Of a stretch of 64,000 nt of DNA, positions 1 to 8,459 are shown one piece after another. How positions within the stretch are numbered: position 1 is the stretch's first letter; each line of letters begins with the position of its first letter. The notes below the pieces were generated by a model, which saw only the letters and a program-made list of their open reading frames with translations, was not told where the DNA came from and did no database searches. A program made the translations under genes and the position numbers. Source of the stretch: Salinimicrobium sp. TH3 (GTDB lineage: Bacteria; Bacteroidota; Bacteroidia; Flavobacteriales; Flavobacteriaceae); assembly GCF_026676115.1 (NCBI RefSeq), contig NZ_JAPONB010000001.1:620001-684000 (forward strand), in the 5' to 3' direction.

Positions 1-2
1 CA

Positions 3-92
3 AGAAAAAACAGGATTAACGATCAATTGAGTCGTTACCACTGGAATGACCTTGTTGCAAGAATAGATGCAGCCCTTGACGTGGATGCATAG
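3..92 (+). CDS. C-terminal end of an unidentified protein (truncated by window start)
   Basis: The third forward frame is open from the first bases to a TAG at 90-92, and a terminator follows about 30 bases later, so this is most likely the tail of a gene that begins outside the window. The 29 visible residues include NDLVARIDAALDVDA, which reads as an amphipathic helix. That is too little to name a family. Glycosyltransferase tails can look similar, but this is only a guess. Confidence 0.55.
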   Translation, partial: RKNRINDQLSRYHWNDLVARIDAALDVDA

Positions 93-121
93 AACATAAG
101 AATTTCCAAAAGGGATTTTTT

Positions 122-149
122 AAGCTCCGCTATTCGCGGAGCTTTTTTT
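122..149 (+). terminator. Intrinsic terminator
   Basis: Nine-base-pair stem AAGCTCCGC / GCGGAGCTT (122-130 and 136-144) with a five-base loop, followed by a run of seven T. It closes the truncated gene at the left edge. Confidence 0.9.
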
Positions 150-168
150 GTTTATTAAACTATTTTTA

Positions 169-206
169 TTTAACCTAATTATTGATAATCAATTAATTAG
201 GTTAAA
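169..206. promoter_or_regulatory. Long AT-rich palindrome in front of the TPR lipoprotein gene
   Basis: A 13-base perfect inverted repeat, TTTAACCTAATTA (169-181) and its complement (194-206), encloses TTGATAATCAA, which is itself palindromic, so almost all 38 bases form one dyad. It lies 30 bases before the start codon and has no T tract after it. An operator is therefore likelier than a terminator. A second short dyad, ATTAG-A-CTAAT, follows at about 214-224. Confidence 0.45.
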
Positions 207-234
207 TTTACTTATTAGACTAATGGAGGAGATT

Positions 235-1968
235 ATGAAGAAGGTAAGTTTAATTTTAATGATCCTGTCGTTGGCAGTTCTTTCCTGCAAGAATTCAACA
301 ACGACTGAAAATGATGAAGTGCTACTGGAAACATCCAAAGTAGGTTCTACATATGGATGTGCGCCCCCAACAGTGGATAGTGAGTGGTATAGGAAGAATA
401 ATGTTGCACCGCTCCTGGACGGGCTTGATGTGCTGCATTATCCCATTACCACAAATGATCCTAAAGCCCAGGAATATTTTAACCAGGGTCTGGTGCTTTC
501 TTATGGTTTTAACCATGCCGAGGCTGCAAGGTCTTTTTACTATGCTACCAGACTGGATCCCGAATGTGCTATGTGCTTTTGGGGCTTCGCTTATGTTTTG
601 GGGCCAAATTACAACGCGGGAATGGAGCCCGACAATTATGAGCGGGCTTATGACGCCATTCAGCAGGCTGTTACTCTTTCAGATAAGGTTACAGAAAAAG
701 AAAAAGCCCTTATCGATGCCCTTGCCCAGCGGTATGTTCCGGAACCCGTGGAAGACCGTCGGGAACTGGATGTAAGGTATTCTGCTGCGATGGAAGATTT
801 GTTTAACAGGTATGAGGGCGATCCAGAAATAGCAGCCCTTTATGCCGAATCTGTGATGGATCTGTATCCCTGGAATTTATATGATAAAGAGGGAGAGGCC
901 AGGGAGTGGACCCCAAAGGTGATCATGCTGCTTGAAAAAGTGATGAAGGATTTTCCCGACCATCCGGGAGCCCATCACTTTTACATACATGCTACAGAGG
1001 CTTCAAAGACTCCCGGGAGGGCGCTTGGTAGTGCAAAAAAGTTTGATGAAGGCTTAGTGCCGGGTGCCGGCCATCTACTTCATATGCCCTCACATACCTA
1101 TATCCAGACGGGAGATTATCACAAGGGTAGTTTAGCTAATTTAAGAGCGGTGGAAAGAGATAGTGCTTATGTTACCCTCTGTCATGCACAGGGCGCATAT
1201 CCTTTGGTTTATTATCCGCATAACTACCACTTTCTCGCTGCAACCGCGACTCTGGAAGGCAATAGCAAATGGGCCCTTATGGGTTCCGAAAAACTGGCTA
1301 AGAAAATTCATCCCGATATCATGACAGAACCGGGGTGGTCTACCCTGCAACACTATTACATGATCCCATATTTTGTAGATGTGAAGTTTGCAAAATGGGA
1401 TAAGATCCTTGCAAGGCAAGTGATAGATACTTTATTATATCCTGAAGCAATTTCCCGCTATGCTCGCGGTATGGCTTACCTGGGTAAAAAAGATTTACAG
1501 AAGGCGAAGGAAGAACTAAAGAAGCTAAAAGTCCTGGAAAAGGATGAAAGGCTGGCAGAAATGATGATATGGGAGATCAATTCCATGAAGACCATTGTAG
1601 AGATTGCCAGGAAAGTACTCGAGGCTGAAATTTTAGCCAGCGAAGAACAATTTGACAGGAGCATAATTTTGCTGGAGGAAGCTGTAGCTTTGGAAGACAG
1701 TCTGAATTTTCAGGAACCGCCGGATTGGTTTTTCTCGGTTCGCCACACCCTTGGAGCTGTACAAATAGAGGCCGGAAGATATCCGGAGGCGGTTAAGACT
1801 TTAAAAAAGGACCTGGAGATCCTGCCAAAAAACGGATGGGCACAACACGGGCTGAAACTGGCCTATGAAAAAATGAATGACCGGGAAAAAGTTCTGGAGA
1901 TGGAAACTGCCCTTAAGGATTCCTGGACCACAGCAGATGTGGTGATAAATACCTCCAGAATAAAATGA
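235..1968 (+). CDS. TPR-repeat lipoprotein
   Basis: This 577-residue protein starts with MKKVSLILMILSLAVLSC, a lipoprotein signal with Cys18 as the probable lipidated residue, so it should sit in the periplasm or outer membrane. The start at 235 is chosen because it gives this signal peptide and has GGAGGA just upstream; the frame is open back to 148. The body is almost entirely alpha-helical with tetratricopeptide-like pairs, such as EAARSFYYATRLDP near residue 85 and YPEAVKTLKKDLEILP near residue 530. It belongs to a family of about 550-600 residues common in Bacteroidetes and usually annotated only as TPR protein. TPRs mediate protein-protein contacts; the partner is unknown. It appears monocistronic. 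Confidence 0.8.
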   Translation: MKKVSLILMILSLAVLSCKNSTTTENDEVLLETSKVGSTYGCAPPTVDSEWYRKNNVAPLLDGLDVLHYPITTNDPKAQEYFNQGLVLSYGFNHAEAARSFYYATRLDPECAMCFWGFAYVLGPNYNAGMEPDNYERAYDAIQQAVTLSDKVTEKEKALIDALAQRYVPEPVEDRRELDVRYSAAMEDLFNRYEGDPEIAALYAESVMDLYPWNLYDKEGEAREWTPKVIMLLEKVMKDFPDHPGAHHFYIHATEASKTPGRALGSAKKFDEGLVPGAGHLLHMPSHTYIQTGDYHKGSLANLRAVERDSAYVTLCHAQGAYPLVYYPHNYHFLAATATLEGNSKWALMGSEKLAKKIHPDIMTEPGWSTLQHYYMIPYFVDVKFAKWDKILARQVIDTLLYPEAISRYARGMAYLGKKDLQKAKEELKKLKVLEKDERLAEMMIWEINSMKTIVEIARKVLEAEILASEEQFDRSIILLEEAVALEDSLNFQEPPDWFFSVRHTLGAVQIEAGRYPEAVKTLKKDLEILPKNGWAQHGLKLAYEKMNDREKVLEMETALKDSWTTADVVINTSRIK

Positions 1969-2159
1969 TCGTTTCGTGAAGGTATAGTAGAGTTTCAAAT
2001 AAGGATAAAAGTCCTGCAGAGATGTAGGGCTTTTAATATTCTCAGGAATTCTTCATCAGAGGCAGCCAGGAGAGGGTTATATATTGAAAATTAACTTGTT
2101 ATCATGTTAAAAATTATTTATTTTACAGATTATTTGATGTTTCCATAAAATATTATGAA

Positions 2160-3053
2160 ATGAATAGAGTATTTATTAATGGTTTAAAGATAATAGGATT
2201 ATTTCTACTGGGCTTTCTGTCAGTAATCCTTTTATTGATGTATACCGGAGTGATCTGGAGGTCGCCGGAGCACTATTCTGTTGCAGCCGTAAAGGATTTT
2301 AAACAACCTGTAATGAGCATGGAGGAGTACAGCAACGTACCCGGCCATCGCCGACCCTATACTTTCCACCTCAGTAAAGGCGAAGGGGAAGCATATATCG
2401 TGGGAATTGAGCATACAAAAGATACAAACGACCCGCAGCTCGACACTATAAACAGGATCTGGGAAGATTTTAAACCCAATGTGGTATTGGTAGAAGGACG
2501 ATTGGGTTTTTTGTTTAGCGGAATCCAGGATCCTGTAAAGACACATGGAGAAGGAGGCAGGGTGATAAGCCTGGCCAGGCGGGACAATGTGAAATTCTAT
2601 ACCTGGGAACCTCTTAAGCAGGATGAGGTGAATATGATGCTTAAGCGTTTTCCTGCTGAAAAAGTAGCACTCTTTTATTCCCTAAGACCTTACCTGAGCA
2701 ACTATAGGTATGGTAGACCTGCAAATCCGACTAAGAATTTACAGGGTTACATTGACAGCAGGACCGACTATGATGGTATAAGAGGAGAGATAACCACAGT
2801 TGCACAGGTAGACAGTATATGGGCGGCAGATTATCCGCAGGAAAAGGACTGGCGGGATTCGACCGATCAATTCGGTTGGCCAAAAGGGGAGCTTTCAGAA
2901 ATGGCGGCGTATTCCAATGAGCTGCGGAATATCCACATGTGCACGGCCATTCTTGAACTCATGGAGCAGGGGAAAAAGGTATTTGTAAGCATGGGTTCCA
3001 GCCATGCCTACAGGATCGAAAATACTTTAAAGGAGGAGCTTAAAAAAGAGTGA
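2160..3053 (+). CDS. Membrane-anchored TIKI/TraB-like protein
   Basis: This 297-residue protein has one N-terminal membrane segment (about residues 10-30) and a soluble domain predicted outside the cytoplasm. The spaced motifs GIEH (82-85), VEGR (101-104) and GSSH (His about 282) match the layout of the TIKI/TraB/PrgY/GumN superfamily. In that superfamily a Gly-x-x-His, a Glu and a second Gly-x-x-His build the active site of putative metal-dependent proteases. Assignment to the superfamily is moderately firm; the substrate and even catalysis are unproven. The gene stands alone, with gaps of about 190 bases upstream and 90 downstream, and points toward the opposite-strand uspA-like gene. Confidence 0.6.
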   Translation: MNRVFINGLKIIGLFLLGFLSVILLLMYTGVIWRSPEHYSVAAVKDFKQPVMSMEEYSNVPGHRRPYTFHLSKGEGEAYIVGIEHTKDTNDPQLDTINRIWEDFKPNVVLVEGRLGFLFSGIQDPVKTHGEGGRVISLARRDNVKFYTWEPLKQDEVNMMLKRFPAEKVALFYSLRPYLSNYRYGRPANPTKNLQGYIDSRTDYDGIRGEITTVAQVDSIWAADYPQEKDWRDSTDQFGWPKGELSEMAAYSNELRNIHMCTAILELMEQGKKVFVSMGSSHAYRIENTLKEELKKE

Positions 3054-3140
3054 AAAATAAAGGATAACCTGGCGATCTGTCAATCTTCTTACAAAGATTG
3101 CATCTCAATTTGTTGCTTAAAAAATGTGAGCCAGTCTCAT

Positions 3141-3587
3141 TTACTCCTCAATGGGTATAGCCAATATCGGAATGCTGGCTTTCTTCACTAATTCCAGAGA
3201 AACGCTTTCCTGCAAAAGGTTGTGTAGAAAGCTGTGTTTATGTGTACCTACAATGAGAAGATCGCAATTTAGCTTTTGTGCCTCTTCCAAAACAGCTTCT
3301 ACAGTAGAACCCTGGATGAGCAGGGCTTCTTTTTCTATATCCCCACCCAAAAAATTGTCACAGTACATTTGCAGGTTACGATGTTCTTCTCTGAACTCTT
3401 CGGCCTTAAAATCCCTGATGTATTGTGGCCCGGGTTCATAACCCACAAAATCGGGATCGGGTTCTGCCACGTGCAACACCCAGACTTTGGCACCGAACTT
3501 TTCTGCCAGGCCATCGGCATAACCGAGCAAATCTCCTACGGCGTCATTAAAATCTACTGCTACTAATATGTTCTTTAGTTCGTTCAT
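3141..3587 (-). CDS. UspA-family universal stress protein
   Basis: This is a single-domain 148-residue UspA. It opens with ILVAVDF and ends with the typical strand PILAIPI. The frame is open upstream to 3716, but the added residues are translated heptanucleotide repeats (QQATGTRQQATG), so the Met at 3587 is taken as the start. The usual nucleotide motif G-x2-G-x9-G-S/T is degraded here to VGTHKHSFLHNLLQES. The protein may therefore be of the class that does not bind ATP. Usp proteins act in the cytoplasm in stress survival; no specific partner is encoded next to it. Confidence 0.85.
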   Translation of the reverse strand: MNELKNILVAVDFNDAVGDLLGYADGLAEKFGAKVWVLHVAEPDPDFVGYEPGPQYIRDFKAEEFREEHRNLQMYCDNFLGGDIEKEALLIQGSTVEAVLEEAQKLNCDLLIVGTHKHSFLHNLLQESVSLELVKKASIPILAIPIEE

Positions 3588-3621
3588 GATGTTGGCTTTT
3601 TTAGGATTTTCTGTTCCGATT

Positions 3622-3705
3622 TTCTGTTGCCTGTGGCCTGTTGCCTGTTGCCTGGTGCCTGTTGCCTGTTGCCTGTTGCGAGTTACCTGATACCCGTTGC
3701 CAGTA
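3622..3705. repeat. Heptanucleotide tandem array (unit GCCTGTT)
   Basis: Twelve consecutive units of seven bases in unbroken phase. The main unit is GCCTGTT, with decayed variants at both ends. The array lies directly upstream of the UspA start codon. See the finding on period-7 arrays. Confidence 0.9.
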
Positions 3706-3732
3706 TTTAAGATCAATTACTAACAAGGTCAC

Positions 3733-3766
3733 ACTGACCATTGACCACTGCCACTGATCACTAAAT
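3733..3766. repeat. Heptanucleotide array (unit ACTGACC)
   Basis: Units ACTGACC, ATTGACC, ACTGCC (one base short), ACTGATC and ACTAAAT. It ends where the next minus-strand gene stops. Confidence 0.75.
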
Positions 3767-3767
3767 A

Positions 3768-4688
3768 CTAGTACTCCTTCTTCCTGTCTACTTCATTCTC
3801 CAGGTTTTTCCCTTCCTGCATTAAGCGAAAATTCTTCAGGATCTGTGGAGTTACGGACTCTATATTGGTGGTACTGGCGATATGCGGGGAAATCCTGATC
3901 TTTTTATTGTTCCAAAATGGATGTCCTTCTGGCAAAGGTTCTTTCCTGAAAACATCCAATGCAGCGCCCGAAAGGTGGCCATTGTTAATCATTTCCAGCA
4001 GGTCATCTTCTACAAGATGCTCCCCCCGAGCCACGTTGATCACATACGCCCCCTTAGGTAGCTTCTCAAAAAGGTGTTTATTTAATATGTTTCTTGTCTC
4101 GGAAGTAAGAGGCAGTAAATTCACCAGCACCCTGCTGTCTTTCAGGAAATCCTGCAACTGGTCATCCCCGTGATATTTGGTCACTCCCAGGATCTCTTTA
4201 TTAGTGCGGGACCAGCCGGTGACATTGAATTTGTTCTGAATAAGTTTTTCGGCTACCCCTACACCTAAAACACCCATGCCCATAATCCCTACCTGTACTT
4301 CTTCGGGTCGTAAATAGGAGGTGGGATTCCATTCCTTGCTGCAATGATGTTCTGCGAGATTGCGCAGGTGTTCAAGAACCAAAGAAAGGACAAAGACACT
4401 CATATCTTTCGTAAGCTGCTCATCTACCAGACGGGTAATACGAATGTGTTGCGGAATCTCCTTATCACCTATGATATGATCTATTCCTGCTCCCATGGAC
4501 GCGATCACTTTTAAATTTGGATAATCCCGAAAAGCTCCGTGGGGATGTTTCCAGGACAGGGCAAATTCCACCTTTTTAGGGTCTCTAACTTCGGGATACA
4601 CCTCCAGATCAAGATCGGGTGCTTTTTCTTTCAAAGCTTCCACCCAGGGTTTTGAATCTTTATGGGAAGTGATGATAAGGAATGACAT
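3768..4688 (-). CDS. D-2-hydroxyacid dehydrogenase (glyoxylate/hydroxypyruvate reductase type)
   Basis: This 306-residue protein has the size of GhrA-like reductases, which reduce glyoxylate or hydroxypyruvate with NAD(P)H in the cytoplasm. The nucleotide-binding motif is GIMGMGVLGVGVAEKL (near residue 135). The expected catalytic residues are visible: Arg in INVARGEHL, Glu in FRKEPLP and His in SPHIAS. The WSR sequence after the Rossmann motif (GWSRT) fits NADPH preference as in GhrA. Heptad arrays flank it on both sides, and it seems to be transcribed alone. The subfamily assignment is good; the physiological substrate is inferred. Confidence 0.85.
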   Translation of the reverse strand: MSFLIITSHKDSKPWVEALKEKAPDLDLEVYPEVRDPKKVEFALSWKHPHGAFRDYPNLKVIASMGAGIDHIIGDKEIPQHIRITRLVDEQLTKDMSVFVLSLVLEHLRNLAEHHCSKEWNPTSYLRPEEVQVGIMGMGVLGVGVAEKLIQNKFNVTGWSRTNKEILGVTKYHGDDQLQDFLKDSRVLVNLLPLTSETRNILNKHLFEKLPKGAYVINVARGEHLVEDDLLEMINNGHLSGAALDVFRKEPLPEGHPFWNNKKIRISPHIASTTNIESVTPQILKNFRLMQEGKNLENEVDRKKEY

Positions 4689-4712
4689 TTGTTAGTTAAT
4701 TTTCTGGTTAAA

Positions 4713-4747
4713 AAACTAGATGCTGGAAACTAGAACCTGGAATTTTT
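4713..4747. repeat. Heptanucleotide array (AAACTAG / AACCTGG)
   Basis: Five units of seven bases alternate as AAACTAG, ATGCTGG, AAACTAG, AACCTGG, AATTTTT, which gives a 14-base superperiod. Located in the gap between two minus-strand genes. Confidence 0.7.
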
Positions 4748-4770
4748 TATTTGCTTTTCCTATAATTTTA

Positions 4771-4805
4771 TGACCACTGACCACTGACCACTTACCACTG
4801 TCAAC
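4771..4805. repeat. Heptanucleotide array (unit TGACCAC)
   Basis: TGACCAC three times, then TTACCAC and TGTCAAC. It is followed at 4811 by CTTGGCT and CTTGGTT, which may continue it up to the stop codon of the acyl-CoA dehydrogenase gene. Confidence 0.85.
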
Positions 4806-4847
4806 TCCGTCTTGGCTCTTGGTTCTAGCAGCGGAGCGGTCTAGCCT

Positions 4848-6212
4848 CTAACTCACAAACGCACTATACCCCGTGATCGCTCTTCCTACAATAAGGGAGT
4901 TGATCTCCTTGGTTCCTTCGTAACTATAGATAGCTTCGGCATCTGCGACAAATCGTGCTACGTCGTATTCCAGCAGAATTCCATTGCCGCCCATGACTTC
5001 CCTAGCCCTGCTCACAACATCGCGCATCCTCATGCTCGTATAGACTTTTGCCAGGGAGGCATGTTCATCTTTTAGCAGGTCCTGATCCTGTAGTTCAGAT
5101 AACCTGAAACAGAGCGTTTGCATCGAGGTGAGATTGGCGATCATCTCCACCAGGTGGTTTTGGATCAATTGGTACGAAGCTATAGGCCTTCCAAATTGTT
5201 CTCTTTTCTTGGTGTATTTCAATGCGCTTTCATAAGCCCCGCGGGCGCAGCCCACGGCCTGCCAGGCTACCCCGGCACGTGTCATCCTCAGTACCTTTGC
5301 AGTGTCTTTAAAAGATTCCGCTTTTTGAAGCCTGTCTTTCTCATCGATTTTGCAGTCGGTAAGGGTGATAAGGGCGTTTTGTACAATACGCAGCGCCATC
5401 TTATCTTCCATTTTTTCAGCTTTAAAACCGGGGTTGTCTTTTCTAACTAAAAAACCTTTTACCTGATTGGAATCTTCATCCCTGGCCCATATCACTATTA
5501 CATCGGCAAAAGTGGCATTTCCAATCCATTTTTTCTGTCCGTTAAGTACCCAGTGCTCGCCATCAAACTTACAGGTAGTTTCCAGTCCGCCGGCAACGCC
5601 GCTTCCCACATTGGGTTCGGTGAGGCCAAAAGCCCCAATGGCCTCAAGGCGCTGCATTTTTGGAAGCCATTCTTCTTTTTGTTCCTCGCTTCCGCAGAGA
5701 TAAATAGAGCCCATTGCAAGCCCGCTATGGACTCCAAAAAAGGTGGAAATTGAAACATCCACCCTGGCGATCTCCTGCGCAATGATACCTTCCATCAAAA
5801 ATGGCAAATTAGGGCAGCCGTAGCCTTCATAAGGCACTCCTGTAATATTGAGTTTTTTAAACTTATCGATGATCTCATGAGGGAATTTTGCACGGTTCCA
5901 GTGATCGTTGACCAGTGGCCGCACTTCATCTTCCATAAAGTTCCGCACCCTTAACTGCAGTTCGCGCTGTTCTTCGGTCAATTTCAGGTCAAGATTATAG
6001 AAATCCCCGTCAATTGGTGGAAGATCGTGCTGACCTTTGCGCCGTTTGGTCTTTAGCATTTTCATGAGCCCTTTAAGTTGATTATCGTCCAGCTGACCAA
6101 GGGTTTGCATAGCTTCCGAAAGATCGATCTGTTTATTGATCTTCGCCAGTTGATCAAGATCGATGTTCTTTAAAAGATTGATGGTGTTTCTAACTTTTCC
6201 GAAAAAGGCCAT
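4848..6212 (-). CDS. Acyl-CoA dehydrogenase, glutaryl-CoA dehydrogenase-like
   Basis: This is a 454-residue flavoprotein of the acyl-CoA dehydrogenase family. Residues 1-65 are an extra helical N-terminal extension. The catalytic domain follows, with FGLTEPNVGSG (FAD/substrate loop), REQFGRPIASYQ, and the C-terminal YSYEGTKEI, whose Glu432 corresponds to the catalytic base. The ending EGT..I..LIVGRAITG is typical of glutaryl-CoA dehydrogenases and their close relatives. FAD-dependent oxidation of an acyl-CoA in the cytoplasm is certain at family level. The exact substrate is inferred and could be glutaryl-CoA or a short-chain acyl-CoA. Confidence 0.85.
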   Translation of the reverse strand: MAFFGKVRNTINLLKNIDLDQLAKINKQIDLSEAMQTLGQLDDNQLKGLMKMLKTKRRKGQHDLPPIDGDFYNLDLKLTEEQRELQLRVRNFMEDEVRPLVNDHWNRAKFPHEIIDKFKKLNITGVPYEGYGCPNLPFLMEGIIAQEIARVDVSISTFFGVHSGLAMGSIYLCGSEEQKEEWLPKMQRLEAIGAFGLTEPNVGSGVAGGLETTCKFDGEHWVLNGQKKWIGNATFADVIVIWARDEDSNQVKGFLVRKDNPGFKAEKMEDKMALRIVQNALITLTDCKIDEKDRLQKAESFKDTAKVLRMTRAGVAWQAVGCARGAYESALKYTKKREQFGRPIASYQLIQNHLVEMIANLTSMQTLCFRLSELQDQDLLKDEHASLAKVYTSMRMRDVVSRAREVMGGNGILLEYDVARFVADAEAIYSYEGTKEINSLIVGRAITGYSAFVS

Positions 6213-6340
6213 AGGTTTAGGTTTTTCTAAAAATAGGGATTAAAGAAGAAGCATCTTGTTAAAGCTTTCTCAAACCCACAACTCCAGGTGCTGCCGGTTG
6301 ATCCAATAAAATGTTATAAATTACCTGTAAAACAATATTT

Positions 6341-6721
6341 ATGGGAATTTTTTCATCATTAATGGGCAATGCCGGTGCAGTTGACAATCAAAACTTACAG
6401 AATGATTACGGGCAGTTGCTTTTTGAATCTGAAACTATTGAAGCAGGTTTTAAAATTTTTAGAGACACCTTTATTTTCACCAATAGAAGATTGATTTTGG
6501 TGGATAAGCAGGGATTGACCGGAAGCAAGACACAATATCTCTCGGTAAGCTATAAAAGTATTTCCCGCTTTAGTGTAGAAACAGCAGGAACTTTTGATCT
6601 TGATGCGGAATTGAAAATATGGATTTCGGCTGAACAGCAACCAAGTATAAGCAGGAAGTTTAATAAATCTGTGAACGTGTATGAAGTGCAGAAAATCCTG
6701 GCACAACATGTTTTAAGGTAG
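6341..6721 (+). CDS. Bacterial PH-domain protein
   Basis: This is a 126-residue soluble protein. The central part, FIFTNRRLILVDKQGLTGSKTQYLSVSYKSI split over several strands, is the signature of bacterial pleckstrin-homology-like domains: a β-sheet with TNRRL and then SYKSI. The C-terminal helix VNVYEVQKILAQHVL closes the fold. These domains form oligomeric rings and often bind membrane or partner proteins, but no biochemical role is known for this group. It is divergent from the acyl-CoA dehydrogenase gene and probably monocistronic. Confidence 0.75.
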   Translation: MGIFSSLMGNAGAVDNQNLQNDYGQLLFESETIEAGFKIFRDTFIFTNRRLILVDKQGLTGSKTQYLSVSYKSISRFSVETAGTFDLDAELKIWISAEQQPSISRKFNKSVNVYEVQKILAQHVLR

Positions 6722-6792
6722 ACTTTTAGCAAAACTTTAGTTGCTTTCTTTCCTTCGTCGGCTTCACTTTATTTAAATTAATGGGAAATCCT

Positions 6793-6823
6793 GAGGTGTC
6801 AAAAATGGCATTTTTGGAACCTC
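6793..6823. repeat. Palindromic mini-element with AAAATGNCATTTT core
   Basis: GAGGTGTCAAAAATG and CATTTTTGGAACCTC form a near-perfect 31-base dyad centred on one base, 20 bases before the SDR gene. The same core recurs through the window; see findings. Confidence 0.8.
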
Positions 6824-6843
6824 TTCAAAAAAAAGTTTGAGCT

Positions 6844-7740
6844 ATGAAAGATGACAACAAAGAAATGAAGGACCCACAAAAGAAAGAAGCACAACCCCCT
6901 TTTGAAAATCAGGAACGGCAGCAGGCTACGCCGGGTAAAGAAAAGAAAATGCATCCCAGAGTCGATCACGGCGAGGAATCTTATAAAGGCTCGGGTAAGC
7001 TGGAAGGGAAGAATGCCATCATTACAGGAGGTGATTCCGGAATTGGTCGCGCGGTGGCCATAGCCTTTGCAAGAGAAGGAGCGAATGTCCTGATTTCTTA
7101 CCTGGAAGAACACGATGATGCCAAAGAAACTGCCAAATGGGTAATAAAGGCTGGGAAAAAGGCAGTTTTGGTGCCAGGAGATGTAAGTGAAGAAGAGCAT
7201 TGCAGCAAGATCGTCCAAAAGGCTGTAGATGAGTTTGGGCAGATCGATATACTTGTTAATAATGCAGCCTTTCAAATGGCAAGAGAAAAGATACAGGACA
7301 TTCCGAGCGATGAGTGGGATAAGACTTTTAAAACCAATATCTATTCCATGTTCTACCTGGTGAAAGCTGCCGAACCTCACATGAAACCCGGGAGTACAAT
7401 AATTAATACTACTTCTATCAACGCATATAAGCCACATCCGCAACTGCTGGCCTATGCTGCCACAAAAGGGGCTATTCAAAACTTTACAGCCAATCTCGGG
7501 CAAATTTTAGCACCAAAAGGAATTCGTGCAAACTGTGTAGCTCCGGGTCCGGTTTGGACGCCATTGATCCCGTCTACCATGCCCATGGATGAGGTAGAAA
7601 CTTTCGGGAAAGATACTCCCCTTGGCAGGCCGGGACAACCGTCTGAATTTGCGGCGCCTTTTGTACTATTGGCCTCGGAAGGTTCAAGTTATATGATCGG
7701 CTCTACCGTCCAGGTGACGGGAGGAAGACCAACAATTTAG
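6844..7740 (+). CDS. SDR-family oxidoreductase (YghA/YhdF type)
   Basis: This 298-residue short-chain dehydrogenase has a 45-residue charged N-terminal extension. The Rossmann motif is TGGDSGIGRA (near residue 59), NNAA marks the central strand, and the catalytic triad is Ser (TTSIN), Tyr and Lys (YAATKGA). The late APGPVWTPLIP loop is typical of the glucose/ribitol dehydrogenase-like subgroup (YghA in E. coli, YhdF and stress protein 39 in Bacillus). NAD(P)-dependent oxidoreduction in the cytoplasm is firm; the substrate is not known. The charged extension is common in stress-induced members. Confidence 0.85.
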   Translation: MKDDNKEMKDPQKKEAQPPFENQERQQATPGKEKKMHPRVDHGEESYKGSGKLEGKNAIITGGDSGIGRAVAIAFAREGANVLISYLEEHDDAKETAKWVIKAGKKAVLVPGDVSEEEHCSKIVQKAVDEFGQIDILVNNAAFQMAREKIQDIPSDEWDKTFKTNIYSMFYLVKAAEPHMKPGSTIINTTSINAYKPHPQLLAYAATKGAIQNFTANLGQILAPKGIRANCVAPGPVWTPLIPSTMPMDEVETFGKDTPLGRPGQPSEFAAPFVLLASEGSSYMIGSTVQVTGGRPTI

Positions 7741-7742
7741 TT

Positions 7743-7750
7743 TATTTTTG
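7743..7750 (+). promoter_or_regulatory. Bacteroidetes -7 element (TATTTTTG)
   Basis: TATTTTTG fits TAnnTTTG exactly and ends 19 bases before the PAP2 start codon, directly after the SDR stop codon. No TTG is found at the usual distance upstream, so the promoter is plausible but unproven. Confidence 0.5.
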
Positions 7751-7769
7751 CACTTTTCAAATTAAAGGA

Positions 7770-8381
7770 ATGTCCAGATTTACCGCAGACCGTTCAACTG
7801 AAGGGGAAGTCTTCTTTTCCCGGTTTTACAGGATCTTTTTCATCCTGTTTTTAAGCTTTACACTTAGTATGCCTGCAACTTTGCAGGCACAACTCATCGA
7901 GCCGAACAGCGAAGCTGTCGAAACCAGCGGCGATATCATACTTTTGGCTTTGCCTGCATCGGCTGCCCTTAGCACTATAGTAATGAAGGACAAAAAGGGG
8001 TTTTGGCAGTTCACCAAAAGTTTTGCGACTAATATTGCTATTACAGGCGCATTAAAATATACTATCAATAAGCGAAGGCCTTTCAATGATGGGGGGCAGG
8101 CCTTTCCCTCGGGACATACATCCATTACATTTCAGGCAGCATCCTTTATCCACAGGAGGTATGGCTTTAAATACAGTATTCCGGGATATTTACTTGCCGG
8201 CTGGACCGGCTATAGTCGCATAAATGCCACACGTCATGATGGATATGATGTTCTTGCAGGGGCAGTGGTAGGCATCGGAAGTAGCTTTTTATTCACCACT
8301 CCTTATCAGCAGGAACATATGCAGCTCAGCTTTAAGAGCTCCGAGGATGAATTTTTGCTGAGGTTTATTTATAAGTTTTGA
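7770..8381 (+). CDS. PAP2-family phosphatase, exported
   Basis: This 203-residue protein has an N-terminal hydrophobic signal (about residues 18-41, ending LQAQ) and then a compact PAP2 domain. All three phosphatase motifs are present: K-x6-RP (K96 to P104), PSGH (113-116) and SR-x5-H-x3-D (S149, R150, H156, D160). Such enzymes remove phosphate from lipid phosphates or undecaprenyl pyrophosphate at the periplasmic face. The fold appears shorter than six-helix membrane PAP2 proteins and ends in FIYKF, so an outer-membrane or periplasmic position is possible. The substrate is inferred only from the family. Confidence 0.85.
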   Translation: MSRFTADRSTEGEVFFSRFYRIFFILFLSFTLSMPATLQAQLIEPNSEAVETSGDIILLALPASAALSTIVMKDKKGFWQFTKSFATNIAITGALKYTINKRRPFNDGGQAFPSGHTSITFQAASFIHRRYGFKYSIPGYLLAGWTGYSRINATRHDGYDVLAGAVVGIGSSFLFTTPYQQEHMQLSFKSSEDEFLLRFIYKF

Positions 8382-8412
8382 AAGATGGGTATCAGTTAAA
8401 ACCTGATCAAAC

Positions 8413-8444
8413 AAAAAACGCTTCCCGAAAGAGAAGCGTTTTTT
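8413..8444. terminator. Bidirectional intrinsic terminator
   Basis: AAAAAACGCTTC / GAAGCGTTTTTT with an eight-base loop lies between the convergent PAP2 and metK genes. The A run on one side and the T run on the other let it work in both directions. Confidence 0.9.
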
Positions 8445-8459
8445 GCTGTTTTTGAAAAG

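Noticed and set aside
148-234. N-terminal extension of the TPR lipoprotein to 148
   Set aside because: The extension translates the palindrome and AT-rich DNA. The start at 235 gives a proper lipoprotein signal peptide.
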